Source of the DNA: Aralia elata
Lineage: Eukaryota > Streptophyta > Magnoliopsida > Apiales > Araliaceae
Reading direction: 5' to 3'
Length of the DNA stretch: 64,000 bases
NCBI GenBank assembly: GCA_034770075.1
Contig: JAVJAP010000220.1
Coordinates: 186,001 to 250,000, forward strand
The notes below the pieces were generated by a model. The model had not been told where the DNA came from. It made no database searches and saw only the letters and a program-made list of their open reading frames with translations. Below are positions 34,071-45,662 of the stretch, piece after piece. Position 1 is the stretch's first letter. Every line of letters begins with the position of its first letter. Both the position numbers and the translations under genes were made by a program.

Positions 34071-36322
34071 TTTCCCCTTTATTAAATAATTCATTTAATC
34101 ATTCTAAAAGGCCATAAACATTATACTTCCTTACAAATGATCAAAACCCTTATCAAAATCTGTATAAACCATATCTAGGGTTCTTAAGTCATAAAATCTC
34201 ATTTTTCATATTTCTAACATTACATAATTAATTAAATTCATTTATCTATAATAGCATCATTTATATGAAAAATAGCAAAACATCTTCAAAATCATTTTTT
34301 TCTGGAAATAAACTATATATAGTCCCCTTATAAAAATATATTTTTCCGGAATTTTTAAAATCCATTTACTATATTTAAATAGTCCAAAATAGCCAAATTT
34401 TGTTACATTTTTTATAAATCGAAATTATAACAAACATTTCTGAAATTTACAGGGTAAGCTACTGTTATCTATATATACTTCCACTAATTATTTCATAATG
34501 TTTGGAGTTAACTACAGAGAGTTATTCAGGTATACTCTTGACAGTGGTCCTTCACCATAAAATCCATAACGTTCATTCTACATGGTCAAATATTCTTAAA
34601 TTTTTACAAGACTCACATAACTTCCCACATTATCCCTCCAAATTTTTCTAGAATTTTTAGAGCACAAAAAATTGATGAAAATGCCCCTGGCAGTCAACAG
34701 TCAGCAGGCTTTATTTTATTTTTGTTCACTACCCGGACTGTTTTGACTAAAACAGTCTTTACGAATTTTGTACTAATTATTTTTGAGTTCTACTACTTGG
34801 GTTTAGTAGTTAACTTATATATTTAGCACCTTCCTTTTGAGGATCGTAAAAAGAGTTTATAGATCTCAAGTTATAAACTTACAAAGTGGTGAAAAGTTAG
34901 GGTTTTCTAGTTTTGTTTTAAAACGAACTAATTTTCCTTTTCTTTTCTTAACCATCCAAGCACATCAATACACAAGTTGAGCATAACCAAGCATAAAACA
35001 TCCTCTAGCATATAGATTAACCATCATACGATTTAAAAATATATACTTCCCCTTTTTGCTTTCAAAGTAACACAAAATAAATTTACATAAACTAGTTTAG
35101 ATTATATCTTTTCTTGTGAGTTTTTCTTTATTATCCAAGGTAGCTATCACACTTGGGATGCATAGGAGATCAAATCATCTCCCTCTCTTGCCATGAGCCT
35201 CTCCCTCTTCTCTCTCAAGATATTATTTTGGAAAGAAGGGTAGATGAAAGAGAAAGAAGTAACTTTCTATTTTTTTTTCTCTCTCTAAACTTGGAAGAAT
35301 GAGAAGATGAACAAGGCTATTTTTGCTTTACGAAATCTAAAACTTAGAAAATCTATAGATACATGTATTGTATCAATCCCTTTTTCCATCATTTGCAAGT
35401 ACACAATTTTGACAACTTGGTGATGTGCCATCATTTCCAATGGTACTTCTTTTTAATCCTTACAAGCAAGCACTTAAAAAATTAATAACTCACACCATGT
35501 GGGGACATCCTTGCTGGCAGCTCTCATTCCATTTTGCTCCACTTTTTGCTTTCTTTTTATAGCTTTATTAGAATAAACAAGTTGATCAAAATATCTTTCA
35601 AGTGGGCTACCAATTGTTCTTTGTTTAAATTCCTTTTAGGCTCACTTTTAATAAGTTTGGGCCACTAGTTTTTCAATATTATTATTCCACATTTGGGCTA
35701 CTAGTTTATTAAATGTTAGACTAATTTAATTAGTCCACAAATTAATTATCCAAGTTCATGATTAATTAAATGAGTGGGCTTGGTTAGTAAACTAATTAGG
35801 CTAGTCCATTAGTATTCCTTACTAATTGGACTATTAAAATAAATTATTCATATAACACATAATTCTCATTAATTAATATCCATATTAATTAATGTACAAA
35901 GTTTATTCATTTACTATATTCACTTTAATTAAATATTTAATTAACTAACTATCTTACCAATTGTTTAATATTAATATTCTTAGGTTAGTCCACTAATTTA
36001 AATAACTATTAGTGGGCTCTATTTTAACTAACAATTAATCACATACATTTTTTATATAAGTCATAACATATTTATCATCATTGATAAATAATTATTATAC
36101 TCATTGAATCACATATTATACATACATACATTCAAATATAATCAATACTTATATTTAGTATTCGAATTTACATAAGAAGATAAATTCTTATTATTCATAT
36201 ATCTATTATATAAACATAAATCCTTTTAAATATAATTACCACAATAATTATATTTAAAATTAAAATACATGACCATAGATCAAATTAGGGTTTTGATCCA
36301 TAATGTCACTTTACCACATTTA

Positions 36323-36327
36323 CCATA
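36323..36327. other. Target-site duplication of solo LTR S (left)
   Basis: CCATA, repeated at 38389-38393. Confidence 0.93.
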
Positions 36328-38388
36328 TGTCGACGCCGGGTTTCTTTCTCGTCTTTTTGGGCTTTTCCAATTTTTAGCCTTTTTTATTAGATGACTTTGG
36401 GAAAAGGTCGGCATTGATGTCGACGGGGTTTTGAAAGATCATTTTTTATGATGAGCCCATTAACCAGAGTCGCCAGTTGGTATATTTGAAATGGATGTAC
36501 CAACTCATCCGAGTTTCGTTTTCGTAAATCGTTGGCTCATATGTGACTCCGACTTAATTGGTCTGCGAACCGAGATTCATAGAGTTTGGGGGCTTGCTTA
36601 AGCGAGGGGAAGGTGTTAGGCACCCCCCGACTTCCGTGAAACACGGTTACCGCAATCTCAATGCTTTCTTATCCTTTAATTCATGAATGTGTGTGTATAT
36701 GTGCGCGTGTGTGTGTGTGTGCCTATCTGAATGTCGTGGTGAGTTTACATGAAGAAACCATTTGGGTTTTGATGAAAAGTCGTGCTTTCTTTTGAGAATG
36801 CTTTAGAATGTCCCTTGGTTTATACGAGAAAGCTTTATGAGAAAGGTTTGATTTTAATTGGCAAAAGCTATGAGATTTTTCATCAAGTGTTGTTTTGACA
36901 AGACATGAATTTGTTAAACCTTAGCCAAAATAGGAATCGAGATTTATACGTTGCTTTCATAAATGATGGGCAATTTTTAGGATCTCTTTCGCCCTATGTA
37001 TCAAGGTTTAATAGAACGTTTATTTTTTTTTATAAAACCATTTTTTCGTGATATTTGAAAACAACTTCTCTTTAGCTTTCTCGTAAAATAGGAATCGACT
37101 TTCATTAGCACTTCCAACTCTTAGCCTCGTGATGCTAATATCCTACTTTGATTGATTTTAGAAAAATCTTTATTGTTTTGGCTTTGAAATCTTTTGTTTG
37201 GTGTTACAAATCAAATTAAACATCAAAACGCGTAGGGGCTATTCACGGGCATGTAAGCCATCAAAATACCCCGAACGCCAACAATCACATATTTCACTAC
37301 TACGGGGCCTTAAACCCGATTCTCGCCTTGGCGTCGTTTTAAGGCCCGACGGTTACATGTTACAAAAACGAGCACCTTGAATCTATTACATACATCAAAA
37401 CGTCCATCATCGAATTTGGACCACGGGGTCACGTTCCTAGGCTCACACCCGATATTGCTACATACCCACAAAATGAATACTACAAAACTAACCAACACGG
37501 ATTTGCCTAATACACCATGATATCCGAAAATGATAATCTAAATAAATTACACCCAATAAATCACCATAAACAAGCTAGAAATTTCACCAATTAGATATCC
37601 TCAGGTTATTAGGAAGAATTTCGTTCCGATGGAACCCTCACTAATAATCCCTAATCCATGATGGTTCAACCATATACATGAAAATTACATTTAATTTAAC
37701 CAAATAATATGATATAAATTGCTATAACAAAGGGAATTTTCACCTTGCAAATGATCTCAAATGGATATGAACTTGTGTATTTGAATAGGATAAGGAGTAT
37801 ATTTGATACAATCAAAACCAAAAGAATATAAATCCTCTCTTTTTCCTCTCTTTTCTTCCTATTTGGTTGCAAAAATTTGCTATATTTCCTTTCTATTTCC
37901 GTGCTTCTTGCTGCTGCTGAATTCTTTCTTTTTAAAAACTGCTCAACCTTCAACCCCTGTATGCTGAAACGAAAATTAGCTGAAATAGGCTGGCTGGCCG
38001 CCTGCCTTCCACTCACCTGATTTTGAGTTCCGTGTTTCGAGTTCCGTGTTTTCAAAAGGCGCACTATTTGGCCGCAGATCAATCCGCGGTTCGGCGGTTT
38101 AACTTTCTCGATTTTCATGCCACGCCTCGATTTTCGTGCCTTAACGTCGGTTTTCGCTGACAGGCTCGTATTCTGCAGTCCGGGAATTTCCGGGAGACGT
38201 GCCACCTTATTCGGGAATGCCCGTTTTCGGATGGCCTTATTGTCACGTCAGCTTTGATTGCCAATCATTGCGGTGGTGTTGGACGTTCGCACTTGTGCCC
38301 ATTCCTTCGCTCCCGCAAGCCGGTTCAATTGACGATTTTGCCCTCCTGTCATGGTTAGTACAGGGAACGCAAAAATTAGGTGTCTACA
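36328..38388 (-). mobile_element. Solo LTR S of the Tat family (2061 bp)
   Basis: A full LTR with TGTAGACACC...CGTCGACA termini on the minus strand, collinear with the LTRs of A and F, with no internal region. It is bounded by an exact CCATA duplication. The other C LTR shows the site unoccupied. Solo LTRs arise by unequal recombination between the two LTRs of one insertion. A GT-rich microsatellite lies at 36690-36722. Confidence 0.95.
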
Positions 38389-38393
38389 CCATA
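38389..38393. other. Target-site duplication of solo LTR S (right)
   Basis: CCATA, matching 36323-36327. Confidence 0.93.
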
Positions 38394-38807
38394 CCTAGTC
38401 AATTTAAAATAAATTGATTAATTTTACAAAATCATATCATAAAGAAATAATCATAGTGATAATAATAATCATTTCTTAAAACATACATTTATTATTATAG
38501 TAATCATATTTTTGTAAATAATCATATATCTTTAATATAAAAATTAACTTATTAACAGAATATAATTTATAATTATCAACTATTTCTTTAATAAGAAATT
38601 TACTTGAAACCATATAGGAAATAAATAAATAAATAAATAAATATATATATATATATATATACATATTACATATTCACATTCTTTTCCTTGCACACATTCT
38701 CATACTTGCTTTAATATGTAATAAAAATAATTTTATTAAAAAAAAAATTCATACGTAAAATTTCTTATTTTAATATATCGAAAATCTTGGGTTATTACAA
38801 CGCTTGA

Positions 38808-40553
38808 AATACAAAAGGAGGCAGCGCGGGCGCGCAGTTTGCAGTACCAGCAAATAAAGTAATTTTAGAGGAAAAAGATGATAAGGCAGAGACTGAGCCA
38901 GAAAAGAGGGAAACAGTAGAGAAAACCAAGGTTAATCCACCATTGGTATATCCACTAGTCCCCTATCCACAAAGACTTCAAAAACAAAAATTAGATAAAC
39001 AGTTCTCCAAATTCCTTGAAGTTTTTAAGAAATTACAGATCAACATGCCATTTGCAGAAGCTTTAGAAAAGATGTCGAGCTATGCCAAGTTCGTGAAGGG
39101 TATTTTGTCAAGGAAAAAGAAGTTAGAAGATTATGAGACAGTAGCTTTGACTGAAGAGTGCAGTGTGGTATTGCAAAGAAAGTTGCCTCCGAAGTTGAAG
39201 GATCCTGGTAGTTTTACCATTCCTTGCACTATTGGTAACTTGGCATTAAACAAGTGTTTGTGTGATTTAGGTGCAAGCATTAATCTCATGCCTTTATCGG
39301 TGTACACTCAGTTGGGACTATCTGCACCAAAACCCACAAACATATCTCTACAACTTACAGATCGGACAGTTAGATATCCTAGGGGAATTGTGGAGGACAT
39401 TCTATTGAAGGTGGACAAGTTCATATTCCCAACTGACTTTATCATCTTAGATTATGAGGAGGACAAGGACATTCCTATTATACTTGGGAGACCATTTTTG
39501 GCAACTGGCAGAACTCTCATCGATGTACAAAAGGGAGAATTAACTATGAGGGTTCAGGATCAAGAGGTTACATTTAATGTATTCAAAGCCATGAAATTCC
39601 CTACAGATGAAGAGGAATGTTTCCGAATGGATGTCGTTGACAAAGAAGTGGATAATGAGTTTTTGAGGATAATGAATAAGGATCCTTTGGAAACTACACT
39701 ATTTGGAGACATTAATATAGATGATCCAGAGTTGACCGAATATCTGCAGATGTTAGACGCACTGCCAAGGGTAAATAGGTTCAGAATTTCTTTCGAGCCA
39801 TTGGAGTATGCAGAAAAGTCTTCAGATCGTTTAAAGTCATCTTTAGAAGTACCTCCTACACTTGAGCTCAAGCCATTACCTAATCATCTCTGGTATGCAT
39901 ATTTGGGTGATTCAGCTACTTTGCCTGTTATTATTGCATCTATACTCAATGAATTTCAAGAAAGCAAGTTGATTAGAGTTCTTCGAGAGTACAAAACTGC
40001 AATAGGATGGACCATTGTAGACATCAAGGGAATCAGTCCATCATTCTGTATGCACAAGATACTCAGGGAAGATGGTGTTAAGCCTATAATGGAACAACGG
40101 CAAAGACTCAATCCCATCATAAAGGAAGTGGTAAACAAAGAAATTCTAAAATGGTTAGATGCTGGGATTATATACCCTATCTCAGATAGTTCTTGGGTAA
40201 GCCTAGTTCAATGTGTCCCTAAGAAAGGAGGGATGACAGTTGCGGCAAACGAGAACAATGAATTGATACCAATAAGGACAGTGACCGGCTGGAAAGTTTG
40301 CATGGACTACATGAAGCTCAATAAAGCAACCCGGAAGGATCACTTTCTTTTGCCCTTTATCGATCAGATGTTGGATAGACTAGCAGGGCATGAGTACTAT
40401 TGTCCTTTAGACGAGTATTCAGGGTACAATCAGATCGTAATTTCCCAAGAGGACCAAGAAAAGACTACATTTACTTGTCCTTACGACACTTTTGCATTTA
40501 GGAGGATGTCCTTTGGGCTAGGCAATCACCAGCAACTTTTCAAAGGTGTATGA
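38808..40553 (+). pseudogene. Protease and N-terminal RT of Athila element E
   Basis: The frame is open from 38808, just after a TGA at 38805, so its true start is lost to the C insertion. The gag-pol linker reads PYPQRLQKQKLDKQFSKFLE and PFAEALEKMSSYAKFVKGIL. Protease has CDLGASINLMPLSVY and PIILGRPFLATGRTLIDV. RT begins near 40080 with RLNPIIKEVVNKEILKWLDA, GIIYPISDSSWVS, VCMDYMKLNKATRKDHFLLP and DEYSGYNQI, where Athila RTs usually have LDGYSGYNQ. At about 40523-40535 a small deletion shifts the frame within the FGL(C)NAPATFQ region, and the frame ends at 40553. Aspartic protease and the first half of RT are otherwise full length. Confidence 0.9.
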
Positions 40554-41395
40554 TGGCCATTTTCTCAGACATGGTTGAACAAAATGTTGAAGTGTTCATG
40601 GATGATTTCTCAGTTTTCGGGGATTCTTTTGACAACTGTTTGGACAATCTAATTTTGGTATTAAAGCGTTGTATGGAGACCAACCTTGTGGTTAATTGGG
40701 AAAACTGTCATTTCATGGTACAAGAAGGAATCATATTGGGGCATAAAGTGTCAGCAAAGGGATTGGAGGTAGATAGGGCCAAGCTCGAGACCATTGAAAA
40801 CTTACCACCACCAACTTCAGTGAAGGGGATTCGTAGTTTTTTAGGATATGCTGGGTTTTACCGGAGATTCATAAAGGACTTCTCCAAAATCATGAAGCCA
40901 TTATGCAGTCTATTGGAGAAGGACGTCCAATTCAAATTTGACGAGGATTGTTTGTTGGCCTTTGAGCTATTAAAGAAGAAATTGACCACAGCACCAGTGA
41001 TAGTTACACCAGATTGGTCAATGTCATTCGAATTAATGTGCAATGCTAGTGATTATGCAGTTGGGGCTGTTTTAGGCCAACACAAAGAAAAGGTTTTTCA
41101 TGCAATCTATTACGCTAGCAAAACATTATCTGATGCTCAATTGAATTACACAACTACTGAGAAGAAACTACTTGCAGTAGTTTATTCTTTTGACAAGTTC
41201 CGTTCTTACCTCATTGGAACTAAGGTGGTGGTATTCACGAACCATTCTGCCATCCGGTATTTGATTTCCAAGTAAGATGCAAAACCAAGATTAATAAGGT
41301 GGATTCTACTTCTCCAAGAATTTGACTTGGAAATCAGGGATAGGAAGGGTACAGAGAATCAAGTGGCAGACCATCTCTCTAGGTTAGTGAGCCCA
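40550..41395 (+). pseudogene. C-terminal RT and RNase H of Athila element E
   Basis: The frame picks up after the shift with CMMAIFSDMVEQ-like sequence, then VFMDDFSVFGDSFDNCLDNL, where FMDD is the RT catalytic pair and is intact. The connection GYAGFYRRFIKDFSKIMKPL and RNase H follow, with ELMCNASDYAVGAVLGQHKE, EKKLLAVVYSFDKFRSYLIG and VVVFTNHSAIRYLIS. The usual YTDH is TNH and the first D is N (CNAS), so two RNase H acidic positions look altered. A TAA at 41273 interrupts; the same frame then continues (RLIRWILLLQEFDLEIRDRK, VADHLSRL) to about 41395. Confidence 0.88.
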
Positions 41396-42764
41396 GATAA
41401 AGATGAGGAAAATAAGATCTTGATTAATGATTTTTTCCCAAATGAACAATTGCTTGTAGTGAGCTCAGAAATTCCATGGTTTGCTGATTTTGTCAACTAT
41501 TTGGTGAGCAATGTAATACCTCCAGACTTGACACGACAACAAAAGAAGAAATTTTTACATGATGTGAAAAGGTACATGTGGGATGAGCCTTTCTTGTTCA
41601 AGCAGTGTACCGATAGGATGATTCGTCGGTGTGTGCCACAAAGTGAAACATAAGGTATCTTATAAGCATGCCATGCATCCTTATATGGGGGTCATTATGG
41701 TATTGAAAGGACAGCTGCCAAGGTGTTGCAAGCTGGTTTTTATTGGCCTACATTATTTAGAGATGCCCACTAATTCGTTCAGAGATATGATAGATGCCAA
41801 AGGGTGGGAAATATCTCCAAACATTATGAGATGCCATTGAACACAATTTTAGAAGTTGAAGTCTTTGACATTTGGGGGATAGACTTTATGGAGCCATTTC
41901 CATCCTCTTTCAGCAACCTCTACATTCTTTTGGCAGTTGACTATGTCTCTAAATAGGTGGAAGCCGGTGCTTTGCCGACCAATGATGCCAAAGTTGTTTT
42001 AAAATTTCTTCCGAAAAATATCTTCACAAGATTTGGCAACCCCAAGGGCAATTATCAGTGATGAAGGGATCCACTTCTGCAATAAGTATTTCACAGCTCT
42101 CTTGGCTAAGTATGGGGTAAATCACAGAATTGCTACAACCTATCACCCCCAGACTAGTGGTCAAGTAGAAGTCTCTAATAGGGAAGTGAAGAGAATCTTA
42201 GAAAAGATCGTCAATCCCACTAGAAAAGATTGGTCAATGAAGTTGGATGACGCACTTTGGGCTTACAGGACTGCATATAAGACACCAATTGGCATGTCTC
42301 CTTACCAGTTAGTCTATGGAAAAGCTTGTCACCTTCTTGTTGAACTCGAACACAAAGCGTACTGGGCTATCAAAAAGTTAAACTTTGATCTCTCAATTGT
42401 AGGGGAGAAGAGGCTTCTCCAACTTAACGAGCTTGATGAATTCCGTCTGCAAGCTTATGAGAACTCGAAGCTATACAAGGAAAAAGTCAAAAGGTGGCAC
42501 GACCAGAAAATCATCGACAGAAAATTTGAGCTGGGGCAAGCAGTTCTTTTATTCAATTCAAGACTGAAACTCTTCCCAGGAAAGCTTAAGTCCCGATGGT
42601 CGGGACCATTCCTTGTCAAAACTGTATTTCCACATGGCGCCGTTGAGATAATGGGTAAGAATCAAGAGCAACCATTCAAGGTCAATGGACAATGCCTGAA
42701 ACATTATTGGGGGGGTGATTTTGATCACCAAAAATCCTCAATTACCCTTGCCAATCCACAATAG
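41396..42764 (+). pseudogene. Integrase of Athila element E
   Basis: The zinc-binding N-terminus (around 41560-41800) is split between frames by an indel near 41645. The catalytic core shows WGIDFM (41879) as first aspartate, a TAG in place of Trp near 41956 (DYVSK then VEAGALP), IISDEGIHFCNKYF (42044) as second aspartate, and TYHPQTSGQVEVSNREVKRI with the catalytic Glu near 42166. The C-terminal part ARG-rich/GPF domain (FPGKLKSRWSGPFLVKTVFP) ends with a stop at 42762. The last 243 codons are open. Confidence 0.9.
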
Positions 42765-43517
42765 AATAGGGAGTAGTCAGGCTGAACGATTGTAAACCAA
42801 GCGCTCGGTGGGAGGCACCCCATCCAATCCAATCATTTCTCCCTCTAAGTTTAATTCTTCATACTTTTAATGTTCAACAACATTTTTGGTATAATTAAGT
42901 TGTTTTAATAGTTATTTTTGTCCAATCTCAGATACAATCTAAGTGTTTTGAAGTATACATGGTCAGATCAGGTGCAGAAACCAAACTTGTCAAGGTGCAG
43001 GGAAGTGCAGTCGCGCCCTATTTGTATGGGAAGGCAACGTGGCCGCGCCTTTCGCCAGTCTTCAAGACCAATTACAGCCAAATAGTGCGACCGCGCTCCA
43101 TTATTCCTTTAACATTGCGCGGCCGCACAATGATCTGAAGTCGGCATTTAAAAGTCCAGACGCGGCTTCTTTTATTTCATTCCATACCAAACTCAGAAGA
43201 GGCAGAGCTAAACTCATATTTTCCAACAAACTCTCCCACTTCAAATCAATAATTGATACATTCATTTAAACCCTAACCAAAATCCACATCCAAATTGGAT
43301 TCTACCTTCTTTCTCCTATATAAACCCTAGCTCCATCTCTCCTTCCTTCAAATTCTAGATTTAGAGCAAAGGTAAATCAGAGTTTGGGGGTTTGGCATAC
43401 AATCTGTTTGAGAGAAGTTCTTCGCCAGTTTGGGGGTTAACCTAAGCAAGTTTAGGGGTAGCAGCTTCCACAAATTCAGAACGTTAATCATCAATCTAAG
43501 TTCACATTCTTCATGGC
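42765..43517 (+). other. 3' region of Athila element E
   Basis: No env-like frame found. It contains the conserved post-pol GGGAGGCACCCCA block (about 42809-42822). Four GC-rich motifs of GCG(G/A)CCGCGC type lie at 43005-43135 in otherwise AT-rich sequence. A TATATAAA at 43317-43324 is followed by a CCCTAGCTCC stretch that resembles a plant core promoter. Cut by F's LTR at 43518. Confidence 0.65.
43005..43135. repeat. Recurrent GC-palindromic motif in E's 3' region
   Basis: Instances read GCAGTCGCGCC, GTGGCCGCGCC, GTGCGACCGCGC and GCGCGGCCGCAC, spaced about 30-50 bp, each within A/T-rich surroundings. All are variants of a GCGGCCGC-centred palindrome. Confidence 0.7.
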
Positions 43518-45642
43518 TGTAGACACCCAAATTTTGCGTTTCCTTCTACTAACCATGACAGGAGGGCGAAATCGTCAACTGAACCGGCTTGCGGAAGCAA
43601 AGGAGCGGGCACAAGGGCAAGCGCCCGGCACCGCCGCAGTGATTTGGGCAGCCCAAGTCGACGTGACAGCATGATCGTCCGAGGCAGGCATTTCCGAATG
43701 AGGTGGCACGTCTCCCGGAAGTTCCCGGACTGCGGAATACGAGCCTGTCAGCGAAAACCGACGTTGCGGTACGAAAATCGAGGCGTGGCACGAAAATCGA
43801 GAAAGTCAAGCCCGCCAGCCGCGGATAGATCTGCGGCCAAGTGGGTGCGCCAGCACGAAAACCGGGAAATCAGCACTCAGCAGCTGAGTGCGATGGGAGG
43901 CGTGCCAGCTGGCCAGCCGCAGATCCATCTGCGGCCAGCCGCAGATAGATCTGCGGCTGGCTCTGGCCAGCCTATTTAAGCCAGCTTCGGCAGCATACAG
44001 GAGGTTCAGCAGTTTTGAAAGAGGAAGAAGAAATTCAGCAAGAGCAGCAGCAGAAAATCGGGAATAGAGAGGAAAAACACCATAATTTTTGCAACAAATA
44101 GGAGAGAAAGGAAGATCAAAAGAGAGGGTTTTTACTCTTTGATTTGATTGTAACACAACATATTTCTTCTATTCCAATACACAAGTCTACTTCCATTTTG
44201 GTATCAATTGCAAGGTGAAATTTCCCTTTATTCTAGCAATTTATCATATCATTTGGCTAAAATTAATGTAGTCTTCATGTAATTTATTGTGAAATAATGA
44301 ATTAGGGATTATTTGCGAGGGTTCCATTGGAACAAAATTCTTCTTAATAACCCGATGATATTCACATTTTAATTTCTTGCTTGTTGTATAAGAGATGTAT
44401 TGGTTGTGGTTCCTTTAATTTGCTATTTAGGATGTCGTGATATTGTTAGAATTTCCGTGTTGGTTATTTATTGTAATGTTTGATTTGTGAGTACGTAGTA
44501 ATCGTGGTTGTGAGCCTAGGAAAGCGACCCCGTGGTCCGAATCCGATGACGGACAAATTTTGACGTATGTATTTAGGAATAATGTAATCCTTCGTTGTGA
44601 AAATGTAACCGTCGGGCCTTAAAACGACGCTAAGGCGAGAATCGGATTTAAGGCCCCGTCATAGTGAAAAAGATGGGATTGTATGCGTTTGGGGTTTATT
44701 TTGATGGCTCACATGCCCATGAATAACCCCGCGCTTTTTATTGCTTCATTTGATTTGTGACACCAAAAAAAATTGATTTCAAAACTAAAACGATGAAGAC
44801 TTTCATAAAATCAATCAAAGTAGGACATTAGAATCACGAGGTTAAAATTTGAGAGATGTTAATGAATGTCGATTCCTATCTAACGAGAAAGCCAAAGAAA
44901 AAATCGTTTTCCAAAACATCACACGAAATGATTTTATAAACAATTGACGTTTTATTAAACCGTTGTGCATAGGGTTAAAGAGATTCTAGAAATTGCCCAT
45001 CATTTTATGGAAGCAACGTATAGATCTCGATTCCTATTTAGACGAAGGTTTAAAACTCTTGTTTTGCCAAAACGACACTTAATGAAAATCTCATAGTTTT
45101 GGACAATTAAAATCAAACCTTTTCTCATAAAGAATAAAGCTTTCTCGTGTATACCGAAAAGATATTCCGAAGCGTTCTCAAATTAAAACACGATTTTCCC
45201 TAAAATCCAAATGACTCTTTCATACAAACCCACCACGACATTCATATAGGCACACACACACACACACGCACACACACACACATTCATGAATTAAAGGATA
45301 GGAAAGCATCAAGATTGCGGTAATCGTGTTTCACGGAAGTCGAGGGGTGCCTAACACCTTCTCCTCACTTAAACAAGCCCCCGAACTCTATGAATCTCGA
45401 TTCGCAGACCAATTAATTCGGAGTCACATATGAGCCAGCGATTTCTAAAACATGAAAATTCGAATGAGTTGGTACATCCATTTCAAATATACCAACTGGC
45501 GACTCTGGTTAATTGGCTCATCATAAAAAACGATCTTTCAAAACCCCGTCGACATCAATGCCGACCTTTTCCAAAAAATCATCTAAACCAAAAGGCTAAA
45601 ATTGGAAAAGGAATAGAGAAGCGAGAGAACCCGGCGTCGACA
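43518..45642 (+). repeat. 5' LTR of element F (2125 bp)
   Basis: TGTAGACACCC...GGCGTCGACA, collinear with the A and S LTRs. GC-rich U3 of about 450 bp, then AT-rich R/U5. It includes a 13-bp perfect inverted repeat and TATA-like box (43934-43980) and a CA/GT microsatellite (45249-45283). Confidence 0.93.
43934..43980 (+). promoter_or_regulatory. Candidate core promoter in F's 5' LTR
   Basis: GCCAGCCGCAGAT, two bases AG, then its exact complement ATCTGCGGCTGGC (43934-43961), followed 11 bp later by TATTTAAG (43973-43980). A second, imperfect copy of the palindrome lies immediately upstream (43913-43940). A and S LTRs keep a decayed form. Function inferred from position only. Confidence 0.5.
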
Positions 45643-45644
45643 GC

Positions 45645-45662
45645 TGGCGACTCTGCTGGGGA
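45645..45662 (+). other. Primer binding site of element F
   Basis: TGGCGACTCTGCTGGGGA, two bases downstream of the LTR end. Same family site as A; probably tRNA-Arg, not verified. Confidence 0.8.

Larger units (their letters stand above)
26708..38799 (-). mobile_element. Element C: deletion derivative of a Tekay-like chromovirus with ~5 kb LTRs
   Basis: The 5' LTR is on the right (38799-31664, interrupted by solo LTR S) and a partial 3' LTR is on the left (29636-26708, interrupted at 26708 by B). The two are collinear over 26708-29636 and 33436-38495. The internal region is only about 2 kb and holds a coiled-coil ORF fused to gag zinc knuckles plus a gag remnant. Protease, RT, RNase H, integrase and the first ~300 bp of the 3' LTR are missing, consistent with one large deletion ending at about 29637-29700. 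LTR ends and PBS resemble those of B, so C is a related non-autonomous relic. Confidence 0.85.
31664..38799 (-). repeat. 5' LTR of element C (about 5.07 kb without S)
   Basis: On the minus strand it starts TGTAATAACCCAAG (38799) and ends ...AGGGGCGTCACA (31664). The LTR end resembles B's (TGTGA..CCCC.AAAT on the plus strand, then TTTGGTGC.TCACGATA). It contains degenerate ~60-bp repeats at 32930-33340 (TAAATGAAAGG.TAAGATACTTGC), the hairpin array (about 33815-34070), a TAAA/(AT)n microsatellite (38619-38661) and solo LTR S. No gene is seen; its open frames lack any recognisable motif. Confidence 0.85.
38800..43517 (+). mobile_element. Element E: Athila-type Ty3/gypsy element, pol half only
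   Basis: It starts abruptly at C's LTR border (38800) in an open pol frame and runs through protease, RT, RNase H and integrase to about 42764, then 750 bp of 3' region to F's LTR at 43518. The gag half should lie on the far side of C, outside the window. The protease-RT linker type, DLGAS protease site, long RT and integrase motifs are those of the Athila lineage. No env-like ORF is visible after integrase in the 0.75 kb available. Frameshifts and stops make it inactive. Confidence 0.88.

Noticed and set aside
37198..38205. Open frames inside solo LTR S
   Set aside because: The LTR is non-coding in all four family copies, and the frames are not conserved between them.
43039..43269. Athila env-like ORF
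   Set aside because: Only 76 codons with no transmembrane segment or similarity; it crosses the GC-motif block.
43317..43324. Promoter of a host gene (TATATAAA followed by a leader-like stretch)
   Set aside because: The sequence downstream is cut by F's LTR after ~190 bp and no coding frame follows; kept only as a remark on E's 3' region.
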